DNA of 44,075 bases from CAIVAT01 sp964455285. GTDB lineage: Bacteria > Bacteroidota > Bacteroidia > Bacteroidales > FEN-979. Under the pieces are notes generated by a model. That model ran no database searches, was not told the origin of the DNA, and saw only the letters and a program-made list of their open reading frames with translations. Positions 8,256 through 16,577 of this stretch are shown in pieces. Location: NCBI GenBank assembly GCA_964455285.1, contig CAYVVG010000026.1, positions 1 to 44,075 of the forward strand, written 5' to 3'. The position numbers and the translations under genes are program-made. How positions within the stretch are numbered: position 1 is the stretch's first letter; each line of letters opens with the position of its first letter.

Positions 8256-8317
8256 CGCTCAGAAATTTTTAAACTCTTCATTAATCACTAACACACAACA
8301 CCCTATTCACTATCCAC

Positions 8318-8390
8318 GTACGGACGCATTACAATGCGTCACTACCACTCACTCTTCACTCTTCAGTACGGACGCATTGCAATGCGTCCC
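8318..8390. repeat. Paired palindromic repeat between nuoM and nuoN
   Basis: Two 25-bp copies, 48 bp apart, start at 8318 and 8366 with GTACGGACGCATT. Each contains a palindrome: GACGCATTGCAATGCGTC (8371-8388, perfect) and GACGCATTACAATGCGTC (8323-8340, perfect 8-bp arms around a 2-bp centre). Between them lie phased ACTCTTC heptamers. The copies resemble REP-type dispersed palindromes and would form hairpins in the nuo transcript. Confidence 0.75.
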
Positions 8391-8396
8391 TACTCT

Positions 8397-9902
8397 TTAT
8401 TGTCCCCCTGCGGCCGTCATCAGTTTCTGGACCACGGGGCCGAGGCCTCCGTTGATCATGTCCGACAGCCACAGCGGGGCCATCCCGATAAAGGTGATGC
8501 CGGCGATCAGGGCCACCACGCTGATCTTGTCGTACCATTTTGCATCGGTGAGTGTCTCGTATTCCGGATTGCGGATCTGCCCGAGAAGGAGAATACCTAC
8601 CACACGCAGGATATAAACCGCTGTCACCACGATGGAGGAAGCGGCGATGATGGTCGCCACCCGGTGGAAGGTATCGGCATTCTGGAACGCCCCCACAAAG
8701 ATGGTCATCTCGGCCACGAACCCGCTGAAGCCGGGAAGGCCGAGGGAGGCGAGACCGCCGATCACATAGGCGACGGCCAGGAAGGGCATCACCTTCATCA
8801 GGCCGCCCATCTCATTGATATAACGGGTGTGGGTGCGTCCGTAGATCATCCCGATGAGTGCAAAGAAGAGGGCTGTCATGATGCCGTGCGAGATCATCTG
8901 CATGATGGCGCCGTTCATGGCGGTCTGGTTGAACATCAGGATGGCGAACAGCACCAGTGCGCAGTGACTCACCGAGGAGTAAGCGTTGATATATTTAAGG
9001 TCTTTCTGCCAGATGGCGCCAAGGGCCCCGTAGATGACCCCGATGGTCGCCAGGATCAGGAATATCCAGCCCATTTCGTGCGCGGCCTCCGGGAGGAGGA
9101 AAACAGCCACGCGATAGCAGCCGTATCCTCCCAGTTTCATCAGCACGCCGGCGTGAAGCATCGAAACCGCCGTGGGGGCCGAGGCATGACCGTCGGGCGA
9201 CCACGTGTGGAACGGGAACATGGCTCCGAGAACACCGAATCCGATGAAAAGCAGGGGGAACAGGAATCGCTGGATATCCATCGGAAGCGTCTCTTTCGAG
9301 ATCCGGATCAGGTCGAAGGTCATCGGCCCTCCCTGGGGAGCGGAGTTGATGTAGAGCCCGACAATTCCCAGAAGGATGAAGGCGGATCCTCCCATCAGCA
9401 TCAATGTCAGCTTCATGGCCGAGTAGTGACGCGGGCCGCTTCCCCAGATTCCGATCAGCAGGTACATCGGGATCACCGCCAGTTCATAGAACAGGAACAT
9501 GGTGAAGAGGTCGAGGGAGATGAAGAACCCGAACACGCCGGAAGCCAGCAGGATGAGAGAGGTGAAGAACTCGCGGGGCAGGTCGGTGATGTCCCAGCTG
9601 GCGAAGATCCCGGCGAACACCACCAGGGCCGTCAACCCGATCATCGCCACCGAAACGCCGTCAACCCCGACGTAGTAATGGATGTTGAGCGTTTGGTACC
9701 ATACATAATCCTCGGCAAAAAGCACCTCGGCCATATTGCCCGCCCTGCGCTCTGCTAAAAACATAAGGATCAGCGCAATGGCACTCAGCAACTGGAGACT
9801 CATGCCAACCACGGCAACCCACTTGACCTGCTGGTGGTTCTTGCATGCGAGGATCCCGGCGACGGTCAGCAGGGGGATGATGATAAACAAGGTAAGGCTC
9901 AT
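8397..9902 (-). CDS. nuoM: NADH-quinone oxidoreductase subunit M
   Basis: Antiporter-like proton-pumping subunit of complex I, 501 residues with about 14 helices. Glu140 in MFLFYELAVIPMYLLIGIWG is the helix 5 glutamate; Lys256 in AGVLMKLGGYG is the helix 8 lysine; the C-terminal glutamate is in LPGFSGFVAEMTIF. The helix 7 motif reads GFGVLGAMFPFHTWSPDGH: where most NuoM proteins have a pumping lysine (K234 in E. coli) this one has Leu225. NuoL and NuoN here keep that lysine. The gene starts 12 bp after nuoL. Confidence 0.95.
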   Translation of the reverse strand: MSLTLFIIIPLLTVAGILACKNHQQVKWVAVVGMSLQLLSAIALILMFLAERRAGNMAEVLFAEDYVWYQTLNIHYYVGVDGVSVAMIGLTALVVFAGIFASWDITDLPREFFTSLILLASGVFGFFISLDLFTMFLFYELAVIPMYLLIGIWGSGPRHYSAMKLTLMLMGGSAFILLGIVGLYINSAPQGGPMTFDLIRISKETLPMDIQRFLFPLLFIGFGVLGAMFPFHTWSPDGHASAPTAVSMLHAGVLMKLGGYGCYRVAVFLLPEAAHEMGWIFLILATIGVIYGALGAIWQKDLKYINAYSSVSHCALVLFAILMFNQTAMNGAIMQMISHGIMTALFFALIGMIYGRTHTRYINEMGGLMKVMPFLAVAYVIGGLASLGLPGFSGFVAEMTIFVGAFQNADTFHRVATIIAASSIVVTAVYILRVVGILLLGQIRNPEYETLTDAKWYDKISVVALIAGITFIGMAPLWLSDMINGGLGPVVQKLMTAAGGQ

Positions 9903-9914
9903 TATTCAGGAGTA

Positions 9915-11840
9915 TTAATGGATCTGGAAATAGGTGAATAACAGAACGAAGAGCACCACGCCGGAGATGAACACCAGCGCGTACTGCTGAAGCTGTCCCG
10001 ATTGCAGTTTCTTGATCCGGTCGGAGGCTTCGTTGGTGATGAACGAGATGCCGTTCATCGAACCGTCGACGATGTGCCGGTCGAACCAGGCGATGGGACG
10101 CGACACGTAATTGAAGATGATCTTTTTGGTGATGAAAAGATAGATCTCGTCGATGTAGAATTTCCGGTACGCGGCGCGGGCGAAGAACCCAAGGGAGGTG
10201 AATATCCTGTCGGGGATGTTCGTCTCCCTGCGGTAAAAGATCATGGCGACGATGATCCCGCCCAGTCCGGCGATCACGGCGGGGATGGCAATGCCGGCTT
10301 CGAGGTGCGAGGCGAAGGGCATCCGGTCGGAGGAGACGAAATGGGAGAAGGGAATGAACCCGGTGACGGCGGTGGCCGCCGCCAGGAGCATCAGCGGGAG
10401 GGTCATGGTGAGCGGCGCTTCGTGCGGCGTGTGGTGATAGTGCTGCTCTTTGCCCCAGAACACCGAGAAATAGAGGCGGAACATGTAGAAGGCGGTCAGG
10501 GCCGATACGGTCATCTCCACCCAGTAGAGCATCAGGCTCCGTTCGTGACCGGCGGCCAGGATCTCATCCTTGCTGAAGAATCCCGAAAGGGGCGGAACTC
10601 CGGCGATGGCCAGGCAGGCGATGAGGAAGGTGAGATGGGTGATGGGAAGGTGCTTCCGCAGTCCGCCCATATCGTTCATCACATTGCTGTGCACGGCGTG
10701 GATGATGGCGCCGGCGGCAAGGAAGAGGAGCGATTTGAAGAAGGCGTGGGTGAAGAGATGGAACATCGAAGCCATGTATCCAAGGCCTTCGTGCCCGCCG
10801 TACCCGGAAACCCCGAGGGCGAACATCATCATCCCGATCTGCGACATGGTGGAGTAAGCCAGCACCCGCTTGATATCGAATTGGGTGCAGGCGATGATGG
10901 CGGCGAAAATGGAGCTGAACGCGCCCACGTACATCACCACGTCGAGGGCGACCGGGGCGGCGAAAATGTAGATCGGGAAAAGGCGGGCCACCAGGTACAC
11001 GCCGGCCACCACCATGGTGGCGGCATGGATGAGGGCCGACACAGGGGTGGGGCCCTCCATGGCGTCGGGCAGCCAGATATGCAGCGGGAACATCGCCGAC
11101 TTGCCGGCGCCTCCCATAAAGACGAAGATCATCGACCAGGTCATGGTGGAGAGGCCGAGGAAAGCGACACCGGTACCCGAGGTGAAGGCCGGACTGTTGG
11201 CCCCGGTCAGGGTCAGGAAATCAAACGTGCCCGTGGCGAACGAAAGCATCAGGATCCCGATGAGAAATCCCAGGTCGGCAAAACGGGTGACGATGAAAGC
11301 TTTCTTTGAAGCGGCCACCGCCGAATCACGGGTGTAATAGAAACCGATCAGCAGGTACGACGAAACGCCCACCAGCTCCCAGAAAATGTACATCTGGAAG
11401 ATGTTGGTTGCCACCACCAGTCCGAGCATCGAGAAGCTGAAGAGCGAAAGGGTCGCGAAGAACCTCATGAATCCCTTCTCGCCATGCATGTACCCGATGG
11501 AATAAACATGCACCATGAACGAAACCGAAGTGATCACGATCAGCATCATCACCGCGATCGGATCCAGCAGGATGCCCATGTCGATGTGCAGGGTGTCGGT
11601 CAGGTTCAGCCACCGCATGTTGAAGGCGAGGAATTTCTGGAAAGATCCGTCGGCCGCCTTTTCCAGCACGAAGAAATACTTGTACGCCGTGATGAGCGAC
11701 AGGATCCACATGACGAAGAGCCCGGAGGTGCCTGCGATCCCGGAGACCAGGGGCTTGAAGCGGTTCCCGAAAAGGCCGATCACCACGAACATCACGAGGG
11801 GTATCAGCAGGATCCAGACAGTAAAGCTGAAGTCGATCAT
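9915..11840 (-). CDS. nuoL: NADH-quinone oxidoreductase subunit L
   Basis: The distal antiporter-like subunit of complex I (641 residues), with about 16 helices including the C-terminal lateral helix that braces NuoM and NuoN. Glu155 (IFWELVGVSSYLLIGFY), Lys247 and His254 (GAGKSAMFPLHIWLPDAMEG) match the proton-path residues of the family. The last 100 residues contain the amphipathic lateral segment and the closing helix (ALVFISGVVLFVLLFTYF). It is preceded by a 146-bp spacer carrying an inverted array of 7-bp repeats, unusual inside this otherwise tight operon. Confidence 0.96.
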   Translation of the reverse strand: MIDFSFTVWILLIPLVMFVVIGLFGNRFKPLVSGIAGTSGLFVMWILSLITAYKYFFVLEKAADGSFQKFLAFNMRWLNLTDTLHIDMGILLDPIAVMMLIVITSVSFMVHVYSIGYMHGEKGFMRFFATLSLFSFSMLGLVVATNIFQMYIFWELVGVSSYLLIGFYYTRDSAVAASKKAFIVTRFADLGFLIGILMLSFATGTFDFLTLTGANSPAFTSGTGVAFLGLSTMTWSMIFVFMGGAGKSAMFPLHIWLPDAMEGPTPVSALIHAATMVVAGVYLVARLFPIYIFAAPVALDVVMYVGAFSSIFAAIIACTQFDIKRVLAYSTMSQIGMMMFALGVSGYGGHEGLGYMASMFHLFTHAFFKSLLFLAAGAIIHAVHSNVMNDMGGLRKHLPITHLTFLIACLAIAGVPPLSGFFSKDEILAAGHERSLMLYWVEMTVSALTAFYMFRLYFSVFWGKEQHYHHTPHEAPLTMTLPLMLLAAATAVTGFIPFSHFVSSDRMPFASHLEAGIAIPAVIAGLGGIIVAMIFYRRETNIPDRIFTSLGFFARAAYRKFYIDEIYLFITKKIIFNYVSRPIAWFDRHIVDGSMNGISFITNEASDRIKKLQSGQLQQYALVFISGVVLFVLLFTYFQIH

Positions 11841-11908
11841 ACAGGGTCTAATTAGGGTGTTATCTACTTTATGTTATTGGTAACTATATATTTACCTTTT
11901 ACTTGGCA

Positions 11909-11988
11909 AGGCAATAGGCAGTAGGCAGTAGGCAATAGGCAAAACACTGGAAATAAAACTATTGCCTATTGCCTGTTCCCTTTTGCCT
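11909..11988. repeat. Inverted 7-bp tandem arrays between nuoK and nuoL
   Basis: Five heptamers (AGGCAAT, AGGCAGT, AGGCAGT, AGGCAAT, AGGCAAA) run from 11909 to 11943; their complement (ATTGCCT, ATTGCCT, GTTCCCT, TTTGCCT) runs from 11961 to 11988 and overlaps the nuoK stop codon. Transcribed, the two arrays can pair in several registers around an AT-rich loop of about 17 nt, giving a long imperfect hairpin in the nuo message. Confidence 0.8.
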
Positions 11989-12304
11989 AATATTTCAATT
12001 CATTCATGTTTTCCACATCGATGTTCACCAGGCGCCGGTAAATGTTGATGATGATGGCGATGGCCACGGAGGCTTCGGCGGCGGCCACGGCGATGATGAA
12101 CACGCTGAAGAACATGCCTTCCAGGTGATCCGGGTAAAGGATCTTATTGAAAGCCACGAAGTTGATGTTGACCGAATTGAGAATGAGTTCGGTCGACATG
12201 AGCATGGTGATCAGGTTCTTGCGTACAAGGAACCCGTAGATCCCGACAAAGAACATGAGGGTGCCGGTGATCAGGAACCAGGTTAAAGGAACGCCTTCAA
12301 ACAT
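11987..12304 (-). CDS. nuoK: NADH-quinone oxidoreductase subunit K
   Basis: Small three-helix membrane subunit of complex I (105 residues; family about 100). Glu39 in LMSTELILNSVNINF and Glu77 in AAAEASVAIAIIINIYR correspond to the conserved intramembrane glutamates of NuoK (E36 and E72 in E. coli) that link the quinone site to the antiporter subunits. It lies 20 bp after nuoJ. Its last codons merge with a 7-bp repeat array. Confidence 0.95.
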   Translation of the reverse strand: MFEGVPLTWFLITGTLMFFVGIYGFLVRKNLITMLMSTELILNSVNINFVAFNKILYPDHLEGMFFSVFIIAVAAAEASVAIAIIINIYRRLVNIDVENMNELKY

Positions 12305-12324
12305 ATCTGCAGGTATTTATGCGG

Positions 12325-12837
12325 TTAATCTTTCCGTTTTTTGGCCAGGATGATCGCTCCCACCATGGCGGCCAGCAGCAATACGCTGATCACTTCGAAG
12401 GGCAGGGCGTATCCGAATTTTTCGGTGCTGATGAGGCTGTATGCGATCTCGCGGATGTGGGTGCGCCCGGTGCCGGTTTCGGCGGCGGGCGGGAACGGGT
12501 GCTGCAAGATCGCGACAATGACAAGGGCCGCCCCGGCCGCAGCAGCGATCAGCGCGGGTAATCGTTTCGACAGCGACGGCAGTTCAAGTTTTTCGGCGAT
12601 ATGGCTGGTGAGCAGGATCGAGAAGATGATCAGCACCACGATGCCGCCGGCATACAGGGTCAGCTGGATGGCCGCCAGGAAGTTGAAACGCAGCAGGAAG
12701 TAGAGTCCGGCGGTGGCCACCAGCACGAACAGCAGGTAGGTGGCGGCCCGGAGGATCCGGCGGCTGGTCACCGTGAGGATCGAGAAGACGATGATCACAG
12801 CCGAAAAGAGGGTAAACATCAACTGGTTTGCTGTCAT
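12325..12837 (-). CDS. nuoJ: NADH-quinone oxidoreductase subunit J
   Basis: Five-helix membrane subunit of complex I, 170 residues. The motif IQLTLYAGGIVVLIIFSILL (about 57-76) is the third helix with the conserved distorted turn near the quinone-coupling region. It starts within the nuoI stop (ATGA overlap, 12834-12837), indicating coupled translation, and is followed by nuoK after 20 bp. Confidence 0.94.
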   Translation of the reverse strand: MTANQLMFTLFSAVIIVFSILTVTSRRILRAATYLLFVLVATAGLYFLLRFNFLAAIQLTLYAGGIVVLIIFSILLTSHIAEKLELPSLSKRLPALIAAAAGAALVIVAILQHPFPPAAETGTGRTHIREIAYSLISTEKFGYALPFEVISVLLLAAMVGAIILAKKRKD

Positions 12838-13316
12838 TCTGCAATGTCTTTAATGATGGATGATCCGGGTTTATTGAGGATTTTGGTCAGCTTCGACCGG
12901 TCGAACACGGCATGTTCGAACTCCTGGCCCCACGCCAGCGCGTCGGAGGGGCAGGCCTTGATGCACAACCCGCAGAAGGTGCACATGCCGAGACGGTAGA
13001 TGTGCTTGTCGATGATCCGCTTTTTTTTGCCGTCGGGCAGGTCGATTTTGGCCTGGACGATGGTGATCGAGCCGTTGGGGCAGGCGGTTTCGCAAATTCC
13101 GCAGCCGGTGCAGCGGTGCTCGTTGTTTTCGTTGTGCGGCATGATCACCTCGCCCTTGAACCGGTCGAACATCTCGAGGGTCTTCCGGTTTTCGGGATAC
13201 TGCTGGGTCACGATCGCCCCGGGGCTGAAAAAGTATTTTCCGGTCACCTTCATGCCTGTGACAAGCGACCTGAGGGCGCGGAAAATATCTGCGAAGTAGT
13301 TGAAGAAACTGTTCAT
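12834..13316 (-). CDS. nuoI: NADH-quinone oxidoreductase subunit I (2x[4Fe-4S])
   Basis: Peripheral-arm ferredoxin-like subunit carrying clusters N6a and N6b. Two CxxCxxCxxxCP motifs are clear: Cys69, 72, 75, 79 (CTGCGICETACP) and Cys112, 115, 118, 122 (CTFCGLCIKACP). The 160-residue length is normal. In complexes lacking NuoEFG, as here, this subunit is the likely entry point for electrons from a reduced ferredoxin or another donor; that is inference from family knowledge. It follows nuoH by 4 bp. Confidence 0.96.
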   Translation of the reverse strand: MNSFFNYFADIFRALRSLVTGMKVTGKYFFSPGAIVTQQYPENRKTLEMFDRFKGEVIMPHNENNEHRCTGCGICETACPNGSITIVQAKIDLPDGKKKRIIDKHIYRLGMCTFCGLCIKACPSDALAWGQEFEHAVFDRSKLTKILNKPGSSIIKDIAE

Positions 13317-13320
13317 AGTG

Positions 13321-14409
13321 CTAGAAATGCCAACCCATTAATACGATGAATGCCATGATGAGAATGTTGACCAGGTTGATCGGCAGGAGGTACTTCCACT
13401 CCAGGGTCAGAAGCTGGTCGATGCGCAGGCGCGGGAAGGTCCATTTGAACCACATCATCAGCCAGATGACGAAGAAGGTCTTCCCGATGTACCATACAAA
13501 AGGCGGGATGTAATCCATGATCTGGTTGAAACCGGCCCATCCGCCCACATGGAAGGGCATCCATCCCCCCAGGAATACGGTAGCGGCGATCGAGGCAACG
13601 ATGAACATGTTCATGTATTCGGCCAGGAAGAAGAAGGCGAACTTGATCCCCGAGTATTCGGTGTGGAATCCCGCGGTGAGTTCCGATTCGGCTTCGGCCA
13701 GGTCGAAGGGTCCGCGATTGGTTTCGGCGGTGCTGGCGATCAGGAAGATGATGAAGGCGATGAAGGAGGAAATGTGGCCTTTAAAAAGGAACCAGCCGCC
13801 GGCCTGGCCCTCCACGATCTCCGAGAACTGCATGGTGCCGGCCAGGATGATGATGGTGAGCAGCGAAAGGCCTACCGACAGCTCGTAGCTCACGATCTGG
13901 GCGCCGGAACGCATCGCGCCGATGAGCGAATACTTGTTGTTGCTCGACCACCCGGCCAGCAGGATGCCGACGACGCCGAGCGAGGACACCGCGATCACAT
14001 ACAGAATGCCGATGTCGAAATCGATGGCGTGCAGCCCTTTGGCGAAGGGAATGGCGGCAATGGCCATGAACGACGCGATGATGACGATGAAAGGTGCCAC
14101 GTTGAACAGGAGCTTGTCGGCGTTCTTGATGGTGATCAGTTCCTTCAGCATCAGCTTGATAAAGTCGGCGATGGTCTGGAAAAAACCGTAAGGGCCCACC
14201 CGGTTCGGCCCTACGCGGTTCTGCATGAAGGCGCAGACCTTTCGTTCGGCGTACACGAGAAACAATCCGACCAGGGCGTAGAAGATCAGGATCGCCAGCC
14301 CGATGATGACCATTTCGACCGTCACCGCCCAGAAAGGCGAGAGGTTTTCCCGGAGGAAGGCATCAATCCATTGGTTGAATGGCGTGAAATCGTAAAGGCT
14401 GAAGTTCAT
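13321..14409 (-). CDS. nuoH: NADH-quinone oxidoreductase subunit H
   Basis: Membrane subunit that helps form the quinone chamber and the first proton channel. From the ATG at 14409 it is 362 residues with about 8-9 helices. The family signature ERKVCAFMQNRVGPNRVGP is at about 55-73; further motifs are STAETNRGPFDLAEAESELTAG and ALLF-like helices. A further ATG at 14430 would overlap nuoD by 11 bp and adds MTDKNPS; the internal start leaving a 10-bp gap is preferred but not certain. Confidence 0.95.
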   Translation of the reverse strand: MNFSLYDFTPFNQWIDAFLRENLSPFWAVTVEMVIIGLAILIFYALVGLFLVYAERKVCAFMQNRVGPNRVGPYGFFQTIADFIKLMLKELITIKNADKLLFNVAPFIVIIASFMAIAAIPFAKGLHAIDFDIGILYVIAVSSLGVVGILLAGWSSNNKYSLIGAMRSGAQIVSYELSVGLSLLTIIILAGTMQFSEIVEGQAGGWFLFKGHISSFIAFIIFLIASTAETNRGPFDLAEAESELTAGFHTEYSGIKFAFFFLAEYMNMFIVASIAATVFLGGWMPFHVGGWAGFNQIMDYIPPFVWYIGKTFFVIWLMMWFKWTFPRLRIDQLLTLEWKYLLPINLVNILIMAFIVLMGWHF

Positions 14410-14419
14410 GGATGGATTT

Positions 14420-15547
14420 TTATCGGTCAATATCAGGTATAACGTAATCGAGGGATCCGCCGATGGCCACGAGGTCGGCGATCTTGCATCCGCGGCTCAT
14501 GTAGTCGAGGGCGCTGAGGTTCGAGAAGTTGGGCGAACGGAATTTCATGCGGTAGGGCGACTTGTTGCCGTCGCTCACCACGTACACGCCCAGTTCGCCG
14601 CGGGCGGCTTCCACGCGCTGGTAATACTCGCCTGCGGGCAGCTTGAGCACCGCCTTCATCTTTGCCGTATGGTCGCCGGCCGGGATGTTGTCGATCAGTT
14701 GTTCGAGGATCTTCATCGACTCGCGCATCTCCTGCATCCTCATCCTGTACCGGGTGAGGGTGTCGCCTTCGGTGCCGAGCACCTCGGTGAATTCCACCTT
14801 GTCGTAGGCGGCGTAGGGATGGTGCTTGCGCACGTCGCAGGCGAAACCCGACGCACGGCCGCTGGGACCGGTCACCCCGTAGCTGATGGCCATCTCCTTC
14901 GAGAGCACGCCGACCCCGCGGGTACGTTCCTGCATGATGATGTTCCCGGAAAGGATGTCGTCGTAATCCTTGATCTTCTTACGGAAATATGTAATGAACT
15001 CCTTCACCCGGTGCTGGAAGTTGGGGTGGATGTCCTGCATCAGTCCGCCCGGTGTGTAGTAGCTGTGCAGCAGCCTCGATCCGCACGATTCCTCGAAGAT
15101 GTCGAGGATCTTCTCGCGGTCGCGCAGGCCGTAAAAGTAGCAGGTGAGCCCGCCCAGGTCCATGCCGAAGCTGCACCACCAGAGCTGGTGCGAAGCGATG
15201 CGGGTCAGCTCGTCGATGATGGTGCGGATGTAGGTCACCCGTTCGGGGACCTCCACCTCGAGCGCCTTTTCGACCAGCAGGCAAACCGCATGGTTGTTGA
15301 TGTGGGCCGAAAGATAGTCCATCCGGTCGGTCAAATGGATGATCTGGGGATAGGTGTCCTTTTCGCACATCTTCTCGATGCCCCGGTGGATGTAACCGCA
15401 ATGGGGCTTGAGGTTCTGCACGATCTCGCCCTGGAGCGACACGACCAGCCGGAGCACCCCGTGGGTCGAGGGGTGCTGGGGGCCCATGTTGATGTGGTAT
15501 TCCTCCTCCTCAATGTTCCTGACGGGCAGGTTGATGACTTCTTTCAT
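14420..15547 (-). CDS. nuoD: NADH-quinone oxidoreductase subunit D
   Basis: The 49-kDa-type subunit that binds quinone together with NuoB. The 375-residue protein starts its core with NMGPQHPSTHGVLRL (20-34) and continues with CGYIHRGIEKMCE, RMDYLSAHINNHA and SCGSRLLHSYYTPGG, all standard NuoD patterns. His29 and Tyr78 align by motif with the quinone headgroup-binding pair. NuoC is a separate gene 3 bp upstream, not fused as in some Bacteroidota. It ends at VIPDIDR, the usual C-terminus. Confidence 0.96.
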   Translation of the reverse strand: MKEVINLPVRNIEEEEYHINMGPQHPSTHGVLRLVVSLQGEIVQNLKPHCGYIHRGIEKMCEKDTYPQIIHLTDRMDYLSAHINNHAVCLLVEKALEVEVPERVTYIRTIIDELTRIASHQLWWCSFGMDLGGLTCYFYGLRDREKILDIFEESCGSRLLHSYYTPGGLMQDIHPNFQHRVKEFITYFRKKIKDYDDILSGNIIMQERTRGVGVLSKEMAISYGVTGPSGRASGFACDVRKHHPYAAYDKVEFTEVLGTEGDTLTRYRMRMQEMRESMKILEQLIDNIPAGDHTAKMKAVLKLPAGEYYQRVEAARGELGVYVVSDGNKSPYRMKFRSPNFSNLSALDYMSRGCKIADLVAIGGSLDYVIPDIDR

Positions 15548-15550
15548 ACC

Positions 15551-16009
15551 TTATAGTTCTACGATGTTAACTTCATCCACGTAATCTTTGCGGAGCGGGT
15601 GTCCTTTCCATCCCTCTTCGAGGAAGAACCGGCGCAGGTCGGGATGGTGGTTGAATTTCACCCCCAGGAGGTCGTACACCTCCCGTTCGTGGAGTTCGGC
15701 GGTGTGCCAGAGGTCGCATACCGTATCCACCGCACCGTTCTCCCGGTCGGCGGTGCGCACCTTGAGCACCAGCTGGTGCTTGTGCACCGTCGATTCCATG
15801 TGGTACACCACCTCGAGGTACTTGACATGATCGACTCCCGATAGGCAGAAAAGGTAGTCGAAGGCGAGGTCGGGATCGTTCTTCAGCGTCACGGCCAGGT
15901 CGTGCATCTGTTCGGGCGGGATGACGAAGGTGAGGAATTGCTTGTTTTCCTGGAATTCCGCACCGGGGACCAGCCCCAGGATGCGTTCCTTCAGTGTTGC
16001 GTTATCCAT
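15551..16009 (-). CDS. nuoC: NADH-quinone oxidoreductase subunit C
   Basis: The 30-kDa-type peripheral subunit, 152 residues. The diagnostic motifs are ELHEREVYDLLGVKF (105-119) and LEEGWKGHPLRKDY (130-143). It has no catalytic centre of its own and scaffolds NuoB and NuoD. Spacing is tight: 10 bp after nuoB and 3 bp before nuoD. Confidence 0.95.
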   Translation of the reverse strand: MDNATLKERILGLVPGAEFQENKQFLTFVIPPEQMHDLAVTLKNDPDLAFDYLFCLSGVDHVKYLEVVYHMESTVHKHQLVLKVRTADRENGAVDTVCDLWHTAELHEREVYDLLGVKFNHHPDLRRFFLEEGWKGHPLRKDYVDEVNIVEL

Positions 16010-16019
16010 CGGAAAAAGA

Positions 16020-16577
16020 TCAGTACAGTTTCAGGTTTTCGGTTTTTCTCGGCTCCCGGAGGGTCTCCAGCTTGATCTTGCGCTGGAGCTGCATCACGCC
16101 GTAGAGCAGGGCTTCGGGGCGTGGCGGACACCCGGGAATGTACACGTCGACCGGGATCACATGGTCAACCCCGCGCACGACATGGTAGGTGTTATAGAAG
16201 AAAGGGCCGCCCGAAACGGCGCAGGCCCCCATGGCGATCACGTATTTGGGGTCCGACATCTGGTCGTAGAGGCGTTTGAGCACCGGGGCCATCTTGTTGA
16301 CGACCGTGCCGGCCACCACGATCACGTCGGCCTGGCGGGGGGAGGCGCGGTACACCTCGATGCCGAACCGCGAAAAATCGTGCCGCGAAGCGCCGGTGGC
16401 CATCATCTCGATCCCGCAGCAGCTGGTGGCGAAAGTCAGCGGCCAGATCGAGTTCGACCGTCCCCAGTCCATGATGGCGTCGAGTGTCGATACGATGACA
16501 TTTCCGCCGGTCTTCCTGAAAAGGTCCAGGGTTTCGTTATCGCGGAAATCCGCTTCCTTCATGTTCTTTATTCCCAT
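16020..16577 (-). CDS. nuoB: NADH-quinone oxidoreductase subunit B
   Basis: Peripheral subunit holding the terminal [4Fe-4S] cluster N2 that reduces quinone. From the ATG at 16577 it has 185 residues; cluster ligands are the tandem Cys53-Cys54 (ATSCCGIE), Cys119 (AMGACAVSGGPF) and Cys150 (DVYIPGCPPRPE). The region NKMAPVLKRLYDQMSDPKYV is also typical. An ATG at 16562 would avoid the 10-bp overlap with nuoA and is an alternative. The open frame continues upstream to 16928 but that part is the nuoA gene read in another frame. Confidence 0.95.
   Translation of the reverse strand: MGIKNMKEADFRDNETLDLFRKTGGNVIVSTLDAIMDWGRSNSIWPLTFATSCCGIEMMATGASRHDFSRFGIEVYRASPRQADVIVVAGTVVNKMAPVLKRLYDQMSDPKYVIAMGACAVSGGPFFYNTYHVVRGVDHVIPVDVYIPGCPPRPEALLYGVMQLQRKIKLETLREPRKTENLKLY

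Noticed and set aside
10002..11309. Long plus-strand open frame across nuoL
   Set aside because: Antisense of nuoL with His/Gly/Asp/Glu-rich composition, a typical shadow of a membrane protein gene.
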